A stretch of DNA of 64,000 bases, from NCBI RefSeq assembly GCF_001458115.1, contig NZ_CZRP01000013.1:248001-312000 (forward strand), in the 5' to 3' direction. A program made the position numbers and the translations under genes. The DNA is from Gracilibacillus massiliensis (GTDB taxonomy: Bacteria; Bacillota; Bacilli; Bacillales; Amphibacillaceae). Shown piece after piece: positions 42,304 through 51,489 of the stretch (positions are counted from its first letter, which is position 1; the number at the start of each line of letters is the position of its first letter). Below the pieces are notes generated by a model. The model was given only the letters and a program-made list of their open reading frames with translations, made no database searches and had not been told where the DNA came from.

Positions 42304-42552
42304 AAAAGAACTCCTTTATTGGGAGGTTAATTATCTTTATTTTATCATTTATTGCTAATATATGGAATGTGAAATCGTTGTCTTATTCATATAGATTCGT
42401 ATACACTAGAAGAATACATAATATGTGCCATGACAAATTTGGAGGAATCTCATCCAAATATATTGAGCTGAATATTTCGCCTATAACTAGCAATTTTTTT
42501 TTATATCGGATGAAACAAAATCTACTAAGATAAAAAGGAGGAACTGAAAATT

Positions 42553-43188
42553 ATGAACAAAATTAACCACTATATCGATACTGTGTTTGAACCACAAGAT
42601 CAGCTACTTGAAGAGGTATTAGATTCCATTAAAGAAAATGGCATGCCTAACATATCTGTTTCACCTTCATCAGGGAAGTTTCTAACACTATTAGTATCTA
42701 TTGCTAACGCAAAAAACATTTTGGAAATTGGGGCACTCGGAGGTTACAGTGGTATTTGTCTGGCAAGAGGTTTTCAAGAGAAAGGACAACTTACCTCTTT
42801 AGAATTAGAAGAAAAGTATGCAAACTTAGCAAAAAGCAACCTGACGAAAGCAGGCTTCGGCGATCAAGTCTCTTATCTAACAGGTCCTGCACTTGAAAGT
42901 TTAGAAACACTAGCACAGGAAAACAAGCGGTATGACTTCTTCTTTATTGATGCAGATAAAGGCAACTATCCGAACTATCTAGAAGCATGTATTAACATTG
43001 CTGAAAAAAATGCAGTGATTGCCGTGGATAATGTATTAGTGCGTGGCACTGTCGTGGATGATACGCTGGAAGCAAAAGGCCATACTGACATCATGAAGGA
43101 ATTTAATCAATTGGTAGCCGATCATCCGAAATTGGACGCTATACTTGTACCAATTGGGGATGGGATTACGATTGCCCGAGTGAAATAG
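42553..43188 (+). CDS. SAM-dependent O-methyltransferase (family 3)
   Basis: This 211-aa enzyme of the caffeoyl-CoA/catechol O-methyltransferase family has LEIGALGGYSGICLARG (SAM motif I), SLELEEKYANLAKSNL, the metal-binding DADKGNYPNYLEAC, and VIAVDNVLVRGTVVDD. It methylates hydroxyl groups of small molecules with a divalent metal; the substrate is unknown. AAGGAGGAACTG precedes the ATG. It is a monocistronic plus-strand gene among minus-strand genes. Confidence 0.9.
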   Translation: MNKINHYIDTVFEPQDQLLEEVLDSIKENGMPNISVSPSSGKFLTLLVSIANAKNILEIGALGGYSGICLARGFQEKGQLTSLELEEKYANLAKSNLTKAGFGDQVSYLTGPALESLETLAQENKRYDFFFIDADKGNYPNYLEACINIAEKNAVIAVDNVLVRGTVVDDTLEAKGHTDIMKEFNQLVADHPKLDAILVPIGDGITIARVK

Positions 43189-43297
43189 GAGTTAGTTAGC
43201 GATTCTTCAAACGGAGAATCGCTATAATTCTTATTGAATTAGTATAACTGATTCGACAACTCCTAATTCAAAATTCGCTCCTTATAGTTGAATAAGT

Positions 43298-43732
43298 CTA
43301 TTGCAAATTATCAATTACTTCCCTTAACAAATTTGTTGTATCTGACAGCTCTTTTATATTTTTATCTAATACTGCATCCTCGTTGTAAAAACCTGAAAAT
43401 GATTGGTTTTCATATCTTGGAACAACGTGCATATGATAATGAGTTAATTCATTAAAGATTCCGCCATTCTGTGTAACAGTAATCCCATCAGGTTTGAATA
43501 ACTGCTTCAAAGCTTTTGATAGAAGAATAGAGGCACTCATAATCGAACTTGCTGTTTCATTATCAAGTTCTTCAACATCTACAAAGTGTTGTTTAGGTAA
43601 AATTAAGGTATGTCCTTCATTAAAAGGAGCATGGTCTAAAATACAAGTTATATAATCATTTTCATATACAATATTTATGGGTTGGACTTTATTTGATAAT
43701 CTACACCCTAAACAATTGATTCCTGTTTCCAT
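43298..43732 (-). CDS. HIT-family hydrolase
   Basis: This 144-aa histidine-triad protein has HYHMHVVPRYE near the C-terminus and FNEGHTLILPKQHFVDVEEL in the middle, with a Cys pair (NCLGCRL) near the N-terminus that may bind zinc with a His. HIT proteins hydrolyse or transfer nucleotides. The ATG at 43732 follows GGAG; the frame is open 22 codons upstream without a site. The substrate is unknown. Confidence 0.88.
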   Translation of the reverse strand: METGINCLGCRLSNKVQPINIVYENDYITCILDHAPFNEGHTLILPKQHFVDVEELDNETASSIMSASILLSKALKQLFKPDGITVTQNGGIFNELTHYHMHVVPRYENQSFSGFYNEDAVLDKNIKELSDTTNLLREVIDNLQ

Positions 43733-43844
43733 AGTTCTCCATCCCCTACCTGTATTTTTCTTGCATAAACCTTCTTCATTAGCATAAGAAGCGAACATTC
43801 TTATTGAATATTCGCGCCTTTAATTGAATAGTATTCCTTACATA

Positions 43845-44146
43845 TTACTTTGATTTTCTATTCCCACATTGTGGACAGGATGTAAGGTTATACTCATATT
43901 CATTGTCGCAATTTGGGCATTTTATAAATCTTGTGTGAAGTTGTCTCTCACGCTCATTATGTATTTGTAATTGATATAAGATGCTTAACTGATTATCTAT
44001 AATTTGAGAAAATGAAAAGAATAGCACGCCAACTAAAACCCCACTTGTTAACGAAATTAAAAGGCAAAGAAATCTCCAATAAATAGTCCTGATATCAGAC
44101 TAACAACTATTGAGATTACTCCCATAATAACAAGTGCCCTACTCAT
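43845..44146 (-). pseudogene. frameshifted two-TM zinc-ribbon protein gene
   Basis: From an ATG at 44146 with a strong GGGAGGTG site the frame reads MSRALVIMGVISIVVSLISG, then a stop at 44057-44059. One frame over the sequence continues LLISLTSGVLVGVLFFSFSQ, a helix (YQLQIHNERERQLHTRF) and a zinc ribbon (CPNCDNEY, CPQCGNRK). Together they form a normal protein of about 99 residues: two membrane segments plus a cytosolic zinc ribbon. A one-base deletion near GCCTTTTAATT explains it. It may be real decay or a sequence error. Confidence 0.7.
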
Positions 44147-44161
44147 TATTAACACCTCCCT

Positions 44162-44395
44162 TTATTGAACATTAATGCTCGTTAGTACAACAAACAACAC
44201 TACTTCGTTAATATGTACATATCCTTCTATATACATTTTACGGGTGTATCGAAAACGCAAGGTTGCATTATTCTTAGTACCACCATGCAAATTCTCCCAT
44301 AAAAAAGGGAAGTCCTTAACAGTGAAAAACTCTTTCCTTTTATCAAGCAAAAACTGTGTCACCTGTATCAATAGGTCACACACGCTATTCGACAT
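44162..44395 (-). CDS. hypothetical protein following the P-loop kinase
   Basis: This 77-codon frame begins at an ATG directly after the kinase stop (TAATATG), so it could be translated by coupling. The protein (LLIQVTQFLLDKRKEFFTVK, then NNATLRFRYTRKMYIEGYV) is amphipathic. No family is recognised. It is not certain to be a gene; an overlapping plus-strand frame of similar length has even less support. Confidence 0.4.
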   Translation of the reverse strand: MSNSVCDLLIQVTQFLLDKRKEFFTVKDFPFLWENLHGGTKNNATLRFRYTRKMYIEGYVHINEVVLFVVLTSINVQ

Positions 44396-44396
44396 A

Positions 44397-44930
44397 TTAC
44401 ACCATGATATATTTTCGTGCATTTAATATCTCTTTCACTATCAATGGAACATCATGGCCCTCATATTCACTCGTATCTAAAATATTTTCCTCACTCACTT
44501 CTGCATCCTCAAATTCTTGAATTAGTTCTATACACCTTTTGCCCATTTGATGTTCCGGGATTCTTAGCGCATCTCTCTTCAGTAATATATCTTGATTCGC
44601 CCACAACACAACATAATGAACAGTGACATTCATATCGGTTAAATTTTCTTTTAGCCAGTTTGCTTCAGATGGAAAGGTAACATAATCAATCACTACATCA
44701 TTATTAAAAAGAAGAAAGTTTTTAGTAAGACTTAAAATATTTGACCATATTAAAGTGATTTCTTCTTGGCTTTCCCACGGCTTTTGTCTCCCATTAACAT
44801 GCATGTGGCTTATATCATCTCCTGAAATATAAGCACTTTGATAAAACTGCTTCACCAGTTGATGAGAAATTGTTGATTTACCAACACCTGCTGGACCAGA
44901 TATAATGTAGACGTTATTCTGATTTTTCAT
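44397..44930 (-). CDS. P-loop kinase-like NTPase
   Basis: This 177-aa protein has Walker A SGPAGVGKSTIS at 11-22, an acidic FNNDVVIDYVTFP strand and a lid-like Arg segment (ILLKRDALRIPEHQMGKRC). It resembles small nucleoside/shikimate kinase-type or antibiotic phosphotransferase-type P-loop proteins. The substrate is unknown. GGTGGAGG precedes the ATG. Intact. Confidence 0.8.
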   Translation of the reverse strand: MKNQNNVYIISGPAGVGKSTISHQLVKQFYQSAYISGDDISHMHVNGRQKPWESQEEITLIWSNILSLTKNFLLFNNDVVIDYVTFPSEANWLKENLTDMNVTVHYVVLWANQDILLKRDALRIPEHQMGKRCIELIQEFEDAEVSEENILDTSEYEGHDVPLIVKEILNARKYIMV

Positions 44931-45049
44931 AAGAATCCTCCACCATTCAGGACATGTGATAGCAAAATTGCCCTTTATAAATAATACCTTTTCTCTTTTA
45001 TACTAACATATTATTCCAAAAAGATACTAAATACATTAGGGATGATTCA

Positions 45050-45079
45050 TACATAATTTCCATAAATATAGTCATACTA
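45050..45079 (+). promoter_or_regulatory. candidate sigma-G promoter of tlp
   Basis: CATACTA at 45073-45079 matches the sigma-G -10 exactly. A -35 TACATA (45050-45055) lies 17 bases upstream. tlp is known to be sigma-G dependent in B. subtilis. Confidence 0.6.
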
Positions 45080-45109
45080 AAAATAATTATAACTTGAGGA
45101 GGAACATTA

Positions 45110-45337
45110 ATGGCAAACCATAATAACCGCCCTAATCCAGATGACAGATCAGACAATGTGGAAAAATTACAAAACAAAGTACAGGACACAATCGAAAATA
45201 TTGAAGCAGCTCATGATACCATGCAGTTTGCTTCACCAGAAGAAAAGGAAAAAATTGTAGCGAAAAATCGTCGTAGAGAAGAAGCTATTTCAGGTATGAG
45301 AGATGAAATTAAAGACGAAGCACATGATCAACAGTAA
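45110..45337 (+). CDS. tlp: small acid-soluble spore protein Tlp
   Basis: This 75-aa protein has NRPNPDDRSDNVEKLQNKVQ, IENIEAAHDTM, KNRRREEAISGMRDEIKDEA, the full Tlp signature. Tlp is a minor protein of the spore core, made in the forespore. GAGGAGG precedes the ATG, a sigma-G-like promoter lies upstream and a terminator downstream, so it is a one-gene unit. It confirms a spore-forming host. Confidence 0.95.
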   Translation: MANHNNRPNPDDRSDNVEKLQNKVQDTIENIEAAHDTMQFASPEEKEKIVAKNRRREEAISGMRDEIKDEAHDQQ

Positions 45338-45373
45338 CAGGGTAGAATACTTTCTCCCGCTTAATTTAAAATT

Positions 45374-45407
45374 CTGTCCATAAGATTAATTCTTATGGAC
45401 AGTTTCC
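45374..45407 (+). terminator. terminator of tlp
   Basis: A perfect 12-bp stem (CTGTCCATAAGA at 45374-45385 with 45391-45402) has a 5-base loop and a TTTCC tail. The T-run is short. Confidence 0.7.
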
Positions 45408-45632
45408 TATATTTTAAGAATTCTGTATGCTTATTTTATATGAAAATATATTTTAAAAAGAATCGTTACTAAAATAAACTAAAATTAGATTATCATTCAT
45501 TTAATAGAATGATATATAATTAAATATATAGAGTGTGATTACGGATGATTACACTTCCATAAAAAAATAAACGAAACTCATGCTATGATGATCAAACTAT
45601 TTAGCTAAAATAGCATGTTGAGGAGAATTACA

Positions 45633-46064
45633 TTGAAAAATATATGGTTACTAATGTTAGGTGTTTTATTTTTAACGGGGTGTAGTACAGAATCATCTTT
45701 GTCTTTCTCCAAAACCAGTAAAGGTAGTCTTAACAAGGATATCCAAGCATTTTTTATAGATATGAAACAACAAAATGGCGTTCACCTCTATTTTGATAAT
45801 CACAATGAAACAATTTTGGTATATTTAAATGGAGCGAATGTTGTTAAAGGTGAGAATGCTCTTCATTTTACTGAATTTGAAGTTGAAGAAGAGGTTGACA
45901 CGTTAAACCTGTTATATAAGAGCGATGAGACATCTGATTACTCAAACTCATCATTGGAACACGAACTTTTTTACGAAATAAAGTTAGATAAAGCTTATTC
46001 AGAGGTAAATCTTTTTAAAAATGGCTCTCAGGAAACGTTTGGGACAATATCAGGTAATAAGTAA
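45633..46064 (+). CDS. lipoprotein of unknown function
   Basis: This 143-aa protein has a signal sequence MKNIWLLMLGVLFLTGCSTE (lipobox LTGC) and a small beta-rich mature domain (GVHLYFDNHNETILVYLNGA, then HELFYEIKLDKAYSEVNLFK). The TTG at 45633 follows GAGGAG. A frame starting at an ATG at 45615 is less likely because the ATG precedes the ribosome site. The family is unknown. Confidence 0.7.
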   Translation: MKNIWLLMLGVLFLTGCSTESSLSFSKTSKGSLNKDIQAFFIDMKQQNGVHLYFDNHNETILVYLNGANVVKGENALHFTEFEVEEEVDTLNLLYKSDETSDYSNSSLEHELFYEIKLDKAYSEVNLFKNGSQETFGTISGNK

Positions 46065-46091
46065 TCTCTTTTTTAAAAGGGGTGCAGTAAT

Positions 46092-46604
46092 ATGAAGGTT
46101 GCATTTTTGGATAGGGATGGGACTATTATAGAAGATTATCCGGATCCACAGTGGTCTTATATCACACATCCTGTATTTTTAGAAGGGGCCATAGATACTT
46201 TAAAACAAGTCACTAGTATGGGTTACAAAATTATTATTATAACCAATCAATACATTATTAACGAGGGGTATATCACACCAAACCAATATCATTCTATAAC
46301 GAAACAAATAATTAATGACCTAAATCATCATAACATTGAAGTGCTTGATGTTTTTTATTGCCCTCATGCCAAAAGTGAAAACTGTCTTTGTATAAAGCCT
46401 AAAGTTGGTATGATTCAACAAGCAATCAATAAATACCCAAACATTAATTTAATGGAATCTTTTATGGTTGGTGATTCGCCAGTAGATATAGAATTAGCAA
46501 TTAATATGGATATTGGTGGGTATGGAATAGAAATTGGAGCCGATTATAAAAATGACAAAATAGTTGAATTAATGAATATTCATGATTTAGTAAACTATGT
46601 CTGA
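46092..46604 (+). CDS. HAD-IIIA phosphatase (GmhB/HisB-like)
   Basis: This 170-aa HAD hydrolase has the nucleophile DRDGTIIED (Asp7, Asp9), TNQYIINEGYI after strand two, Cys/His residues in CPHAKSENCLCIKPK that form the GmhB zinc loop, and Lys then GDSPVDIELAINMDI for motifs III/IV. Enzymes of this group remove phosphate from histidinol phosphate or heptose bisphosphate; this free-standing copy has no pathway neighbours, so the substrate is open. AAGGGGTG lies before the ATG. Confidence 0.87.
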   Translation: MKVAFLDRDGTIIEDYPDPQWSYITHPVFLEGAIDTLKQVTSMGYKIIIITNQYIINEGYITPNQYHSITKQIINDLNHHNIEVLDVFYCPHAKSENCLCIKPKVGMIQQAINKYPNINLMESFMVGDSPVDIELAINMDIGGYGIEIGADYKNDKIVELMNIHDLVNYV

Positions 46605-46702
46605 CCTTTAGCTTGTAAGCTACTATATTAAAATATCAGCATTTTTTGAAAGAGAGATAAACTTTCCATAATCTTTCACTATCATAAAGAGGAGAAGTTT
46701 TA

Positions 46703-47158
46703 ATGCCAGTTATCCAACACAGTCAATTCATCCACGCACCTATAGATAAGTGTTTTGATCTAGCAAGAAACGTGGATGTCCATACGAAAACCACTGCTAA
46801 AACAAAAGAGAAAGCGGTGGGTGGTGTTACACAAGGTTTATTGAAAGAAGGAGATACGGTTACATGGGAAGCTACTCATTTTGCTGTTAGACAAAAGCTA
46901 ACCGCTAAAGTAATCTACATGAAAAAACCTCATGAGTTTGTTGACGTTATGGTCAAAGGCGCGTTTCATTCATTTACTCATCACCATCAGTTTTCAGAAG
47001 AACAGGATGGGACTATCATGACAGATAGATTTGAGTACAAGTCACCATTTGGTCTGATTGGTTCAATTGCTGACAAATTGTTTTTAGAAAAATATATGAG
47101 AGAGTTTATAATTTCTCGTGCAAATGAACTTAAAAAGGTGGCAGAAACTGAAAAATAG
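46703..47158 (+). CDS. SRPBCC (START-like) family protein
   Basis: This 151-aa helix-grip protein (HSQFIHAPIDKCFDLARNVD, then WEATHFAVRQKLTAKV, TDRFEYKSPFGLIGSIADKL) resembles the cyclase/cell-division-inhibitor branch of SRPBCC proteins, which bind hydrophobic ligands. Function unknown. AGAGGAG precedes the ATG. It is convergent with a lipoprotein gene 19 bp away. Confidence 0.82.
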   Translation: MPVIQHSQFIHAPIDKCFDLARNVDVHTKTTAKTKEKAVGGVTQGLLKEGDTVTWEATHFAVRQKLTAKVIYMKKPHEFVDVMVKGAFHSFTHHHQFSEEQDGTIMTDRFEYKSPFGLIGSIADKLFLEKYMREFIISRANELKKVAETEK

Positions 47159-47177
47159 TTTCTTAAAAACACCGGCA

Positions 47178-47570
47178 TCATTGTTTATAACTGTTATACC
47201 AAGCTCTTCCTGTCTCCCAATTATCAATTGGATTTAAACTACCTAAGATTTCAGTACATGCTAGAGCCATCACGTACTCCCTTAACCCATCTGTTGAAGT
47301 TTTTTTGAATTCGCTCAAAAAATAACCCAATGCTAATTCTCCTTGTCCTACGATATAAGCAAATTCCTCGGGATGTGCTTTAACATAATCATTAGGATTA
47401 GACGTCGCTGATGGTGAGCCAATTATTTTAGTTAATGCATGCTCAATTTCTTGCTCGTTTTGCTGGTTTGTACCCTCCTCACCCGCCACCTTGTCATCTT
47501 TCATTTCAGCAAAACTACAAGAGGTAAGAAATAAAAGGGATACTATAATAATAGTGCTTAACCGTTTCAT
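47178..47570 (-). CDS. lipoprotein of unknown function
   Basis: This 130-aa protein has a signal sequence KRLSTIIIVSLLFLTSCSF (lipobox LTSC). The mature part (EIEHALTKIIGSPSATSNPN, then GQGELALGYFLSEFKKTSTD and WETGRAWYNSYKQ) resembles small Bacillus lipoproteins with a helical repeat. No function is known. TTAGGAGG precedes the ATG. Confidence 0.72.
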   Translation of the reverse strand: MKRLSTIIIVSLLFLTSCSFAEMKDDKVAGEEGTNQQNEQEIEHALTKIIGSPSATSNPNDYVKAHPEEFAYIVGQGELALGYFLSEFKKTSTDGLREYVMALACTEILGSLNPIDNWETGRAWYNSYKQ

Positions 47571-47736
47571 AAAATCCTCCTAACTGTAAAAGTTCTCATG
47601 AATAGTTAATTTTATGGCTAAACCACTTGAAGATTATCTAAAAATACAAAGCCACCATTTTTAGTTTTAGACGATAACGCTCTTTGTTTGGTTACACATA
47701 TTTTTCCTTGCTCATCACGACTTTTTAATAATTAAA

Positions 47737-47781
47737 TAAAGTAGTTCAATCTATGTTGTGCTCCTTAGATGAACTACTTTA
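47737..47781. terminator. hairpin terminator after the AraC-family gene
   Basis: A perfect 12-bp stem (TAAAGTAGTTCA at 47737-47748 with 47770-47781) has a 21-base loop. On the minus strand TTTAATTATT follows. It lies 29 bp past the AraC-family stop. Confidence 0.6.
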
Positions 47782-47809
47782 TAATTCTCAATCCAGTTAT
47801 TCAGATAAT

Positions 47810-48682
47810 TTATTTCTTCTCTACCGGTATCCATATCTCAATTCTAAAATTGTGTGAATCAAAATCATTGTTTTCATTCCATAATATTTCTGGTCCTTCT
47901 GTAAGTTGATAATTGATGGAAGGAAACCATTCAGAATAAATTCTGCCCCAAGCTTGTTGTAACGTTTCTGGGAATGGCCCGACTACTTCAAATACCGCCC
48001 AAGTTGATGCAGCTACTTTAAAGGAAGTCCAATTATGAGGTGCCTCTTTTGTCGTCGCTACCCCGATATAATGATCAAACTCACCTTTTTCCTCCATCCG
48101 GCCTTCAGAAAAATTAGTGGATGCCTGAATCAATCCTTTTGGGGTAGTGTTCGATAAGTCTTTCAATTGTTTAACTTTTTCTACATTTAGAGACTTCCAC
48201 ATTTCAGTAATCTCAGAATTTTCCCCTTCAAAAACAATCGGCACTCTTTTCATTAAGCCAACTATATGAAAGGCTTCTTTTTCTTCAATTCGATAATTCA
48301 TCTCATGTCCTCCTTCAATTGTTAGTTGGAAGGTCATTTTAGGATAGGATTTGAGCTTTGCACCTTTAGTTCTCGCTTCCGTGGGTGTAATACCATGTAG
48401 CATCTGAAACGCTCGTGTAAAAGAATCCGGTGATTGATAGCCATATTTAATAGCAATATCAATCACTTTTATTTTGTCATTGTTCAGTTCAAATGCTGCT
48501 AATGTTAGTCTTCTGCGACGAATATATTCCGACAATGTGACACCTGCAAGAAATGAAAACATTCGTTTAAAATGATACTCGGAACAAAGTGCTATTCTTG
48601 CTACTTCTTTAAAATCAATGTTATTCGTCAAGTTTTCTTCGATATAATTCATAGCTCGATTCATTTCTTTTAAGCCTTCCAT
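47810..48682 (-). CDS. AraC-family regulator with GyrI-like effector domain
   Basis: This 290-aa protein has an N-terminal AraC DNA-binding domain with two helix-turn-helices ([20 protein letters not shown], then [20 protein letters not shown] and ITPTEAR). From about residue 125 it has a GyrI-like/BacR effector domain ([19 protein letters not shown], ending [12 protein letters not shown]). This build is that of Rob/BltR-type multidrug-sensing activators. The target gene is not obvious from neighbours. AGGAGGTCAG precedes the ATG. Confidence 0.88.
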   Translation of the reverse strand: MEGLKEMNRAMNYIEENLTNNIDFKEVARIALCSEYHFKRMFSFLAGVTLSEYIRRRRLTLAAFELNNDKIKVIDIAIKYGYQSPDSFTRAFQMLHGITPTEARTKGAKLKSYPKMTFQLTIEGGHEMNYRIEEKEAFHIVGLMKRVPIVFEGENSEITEMWKSLNVEKVKQLKDLSNTTPKGLIQASTNFSEGRMEEKGEFDHYIGVATTKEAPHNWTSFKVAASTWAVFEVVGPFPETLQQAWGRIYSEWFPSINYQLTEGPEILWNENNDFDSHNFRIEIWIPVEKK

Positions 48683-48817
48683 TTTCTGACCTCCTCTATA
48701 AACAACAATAGCAGGTATTAAAGATGATCATCCGATAATTTGTGTACAGAGATGTCGGGGTGTCTGCATTAATAAGGAAAGCACGTATCTTTGATTCCGC
48801 GCTTTTCACTTGAACTA

Positions 48818-49552
48818 TTATTTAGTGCCACCAAAAACCGCAAATACACCATACTTATAAAAACAATCCACATCCTTAAAACCAACGTTTTCCAACATAC
48901 TTAATTGAGTGGAGAGTTTACTAGGTTTGTTTTCGTCTTTATCTTTATAGCTGTTTGGTGTATGATCGTATTTTCCAATTTTATCTTGACTGCCATGATC
49001 TTTTAGGTTGTTATTAATCCAGTCTACCCATAATTGGAATTGATACTTTTCAGATAAGCTTGAATTTGGTAAAACAGGATCTATGTTTATAAATAAGCCA
49101 TTACTTTTCAATGCCTTGTACATCTTATTATATAATTGTTCTTTTTCCGTATGATCCAAGTGATGAATTGCATTCGAAGAACAAATAAAATCATATGTAG
49201 AGGCTTCCACAGGTTCATCAATAAAACTCTCAAAAGTTTGGTGAATATATTCGAAGTTATCACCACTTAAACTTTCTTTTGCTTTTTCCAGCATAATATC
49301 TGAACCATCTAGCAAATCATAATTATTAGATGGGTAATGTTTTGATAAATTATGAGTTAAAATACCTGAGCCACAACCAAAATCTAATATTCTTAGATTT
49401 TTATAACTTTCAAAATGCTAAGAAAAAATATTAAGTAAAATGGATATTGTCGTTTCTCTTTCAACTAGTATCACATTAGATAAATCATTAACATATTGCT
49501 CTATGTAGTCGCGATTTTGATCTTGAATCCATTTATTTGATTCATTTTCCAT
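48818..49552 (-). pseudogene. SAM methyltransferase gene with in-frame stop
   Basis: One frame of 245 codons runs from an ATG at 49552. It encodes a class I methyltransferase: IRIL-type motif I reads RILDFGCGSGILTHNL, motif II LDGSDIMLEKAK, then FICSSNAIHHLD. TAG at 49418-49420 (codon 45) interrupts it after LLNIFS, before the SAM motif. Internal starts could give a 165-residue product lacking motif I, so activity is very unlikely. A CAG-to-TAG change would explain the stop. Confidence 0.8.
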
Positions 49553-49582
49553 ACTGAACACACCTTCCACTTTGAATATTAC

Positions 49583-50134
49583 TTAAGACTCTTTTAACCA
49601 GTTTAAAAATATCTCTTTCTCTATAACATTTAATATACAGGCTTCTTTTACTTCTGCTTCTAACTTTTGTTGTTCGTATTGAAACTCATTTCCCACGTTA
49701 ATTCGTGCATACGGAAGTTTTTCTTGAGAACGTTGAGACCGCTTATTTGAAACTTTAGCACCAGCAAAAACATTCTCTAATTTTAATACTTCAAAAGCAT
49801 AGATAAGGATTTCCTTTTTTGCTGCTTGATTATAGCCCTTACCCCAATAAGCTTGACCAATCCATGTACCAATATGACAAGTTCTATTTAAAGCATCGAT
49901 GTCTTTTAAAGTTATAACGCCAATTAACTCGTTCTTTTGATTTACGATTACTCTGGAGTATTGCTTTCCTAGCTTTTCTTGTTCCAGAATAAAATGAATG
50001 AAATTGATCGTACCTAACACCGATGTCTGTTCATCACTTAGGCCTAAAGTATTTTTAATAGCTGAATCAGAAGAAAGCCTGGAGATGGATCTTGCATATT
50101 TAGTGTGATGGGGAACTAATAATACACCACTCAT
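49583..50134 (-). CDS. GNAT acetyltransferase, RimJ/RimL-like
   Basis: This 183-aa GNAT (YARSISRLSSDSAIKNTLGL, then GTWIGQAYWGKGYNQAAKKE as acetyl-CoA loop and KRSQRSQEKLPYARINVG as end block) is intact and follows GAGGGG. A C-terminal extension of about 30 residues (EACILNVIEKEIFLNWLKES) replaces the usual short tail. The acceptor is unknown. Confidence 0.82.
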   Translation of the reverse strand: MSGVLLVPHHTKYARSISRLSSDSAIKNTLGLSDEQTSVLGTINFIHFILEQEKLGKQYSRVIVNQKNELIGVITLKDIDALNRTCHIGTWIGQAYWGKGYNQAAKKEILIYAFEVLKLENVFAGAKVSNKRSQRSQEKLPYARINVGNEFQYEQQKLEAEVKEACILNVIEKEIFLNWLKES

Positions 50135-50198
50135 TTCAAGTTATCCCCTCTCAATTAAATGTGAACTTCCCACTTACGTACATACACTGCATTACCGG

Positions 50199-50579
50199 TT
50201 ATCTATTAACTACCTCAAATGTTTCTTCCTGATCTAACCACTCAACCTTTACTTCTATCAGATTAACACCCTCTAAATCCTTTTGAGAGATCACTGTGTC
50301 AAAACTTTTTTCTGATGGTGCATTTCCTTCAAAATTGATCTCTTGCTTATGATGAGTTGTTCCGAATTCAGCGGTGTGAATGATTTGTTCCATCGAGGCA
50401 AGATCTTCTAACTTACCTTTATATGTGATCACTAAATCATAAAACTCTTTTGAGTCTCCATGCACAATTTCTAATTTACCTTTCCAATGTTCACTTTCAC
50501 CTTCAAATACTTCTTTTTCAGGAAAAGTGCAACCGACTGAAAAAACTAATAGTAGAATCATAGATGCTATTTTATCCAA
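50199..50579 (-). CDS. lipoprotein of unknown function
   Basis: This 126-aa protein starts at a TTG following GGTGGGG and has a signal sequence KIASMILLLVFSVGCTF (lipobox SVGC). The mature domain (WKGKLEIVHGDSKEFYDLVI, then ASMEQIIHTAEFGTTHHKQE and VEVKVEWLDQEETFEV) is all-beta, resembling small Bacillus lipoproteins. An upstream in-frame ATG overlaps the ribosome site. Its start overlaps the end of the DUF4181 gene. Confidence 0.72.
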   Translation of the reverse strand: MDKIASMILLLVFSVGCTFPEKEVFEGESEHWKGKLEIVHGDSKEFYDLVITYKGKLEDLASMEQIIHTAEFGTTHHKQEINFEGNAPSEKSFDTVISQKDLEGVNLIEVKVEWLDQEETFEVVNR

Positions 50580-50985
50580 ATAATCCCCACCCATTAGTTA
50601 ATAATAAAGTGCTTAGTAATATTAGGCTAAACGCAAGTTGACTGATCGTGAAAATTGCTTCATTTTTATTTTCTTTGTATTTCCATTCCATAATAGCTCG
50701 AGCCAATTCTGATACAATAACAAACGCTATGGAGATAGCAAATAATTCTTCACCCCAGTCTCCTTCATGAGGATAATAAGCAACATTTAAGGCAAAAAGA
50801 AATAACAATATTAAACAAAATATAATGCGAATTGTCCAATCCACCCACTCGTGTTTTTTATTCACATAACTATTAGAAAGAATTTTTCTTTTTTCTACTT
50901 GCAGCCTCTTCCTCATCATAATTTCGAATGTTTTCTGAAAAAGGACAAAAAAGAATAATAATATTATGAGCTTAAACCAGAACAT
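50572..50985 (-). CDS. DUF4181 membrane protein, copy 1
   Basis: This 137-aa protein has four hydrophobic segments. It shows the DUF4181 landmarks: a soluble linker then VDWTIRIIFCLILLFLF, VSELARAIMEWKYKENKNEA and a C-terminal TNGWGLFG. The function is unknown. The ATG has a weak ribosome site. A second family member lies at 51490-51921. Confidence 0.75.
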   Translation of the reverse strand: MFWFKLIILLFFFVLFQKTFEIMMRKRLQVEKRKILSNSYVNKKHEWVDWTIRIIFCLILLFLFALNVAYYPHEGDWGEELFAISIAFVIVSELARAIMEWKYKENKNEAIFTISQLAFSLILLSTLLLTNGWGLFG

Positions 50986-51052
50986 TGAATCAATTTGATA
51001 AATAAAACTTCATCCTTTCGTCGTTTAAGTGATTAAAACATATAATGTTGTG

Positions 51053-51475
51053 TTAATTCTCAACATACCGAATAAATTTTTGCATACCAGGAGCATCTGG
51101 TAATCGTTCTTTAAAGTCAAACCGTTTATAGAAATCCTTTTTCCCTTTTGCACAAGATAGTTGTATCCATTTTATGCCCCTGGATGTGCATTTTTCAATA
51201 AGTAAAGACATAATTTTTGATCCAATACCCTTCCCTTGATAGATCGGATGCACGATCATATCTACAATGAATGTTTGATATACACCGTCTGAAATAATGC
51301 GACCAAATCCTATTAATGTTTCGTTTTTATATATGGAAATTAAGTACCAACTGTTAGTGATTGCAGTGAATAGATCTTCTTTGCTATAGGTATTATTTGA
51401 GTTCCATCCTGTTGTCTCATATAGTAAATAGAATTCTTCTTTATTTGGGACAGTAGATTTATAGATTAATTCCAC
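51053..51475 (-). CDS. GNAT acetyltransferase
   Basis: This 140-aa GNAT has the acetyl-CoA loop YQGKGIGSKIMSLLIEKC, strand DMIVHPI and end block KKDFYKRFDFKERLPDAPGM. It starts at a GTG preceded by AAAGGAGGAG; an ATG ten codons upstream lies before that site. The frame overlaps the tail of the second DUF4181 gene, so they share a transcript. The acceptor is unknown. Confidence 0.87.
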   Translation of the reverse strand: MELIYKSTVPNKEEFYLLYETTGWNSNNTYSKEDLFTAITNSWYLISIYKNETLIGFGRIISDGVYQTFIVDMIVHPIYQGKGIGSKIMSLLIEKCTSRGIKWIQLSCAKGKKDFYKRFDFKERLPDAPGMQKFIRYVEN

Positions 51476-51489
51476 TTGGTCTCCTCCTT

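Noticed and set aside
44175-44426. 83-codon plus-strand frame opposite the kinase tail
   Set aside because: It lacks a ribosome site. The minus-strand frame at 44162-44395 is slightly more plausible because it is coupled to the kinase stop.
34702-49552. Alternative genetic code to explain the in-frame stops
   Set aside because: Both TGA and TAG occur as internal stops, while TGA, TAG and TAA all end intact genes normally. Gene decay is the simpler explanation.
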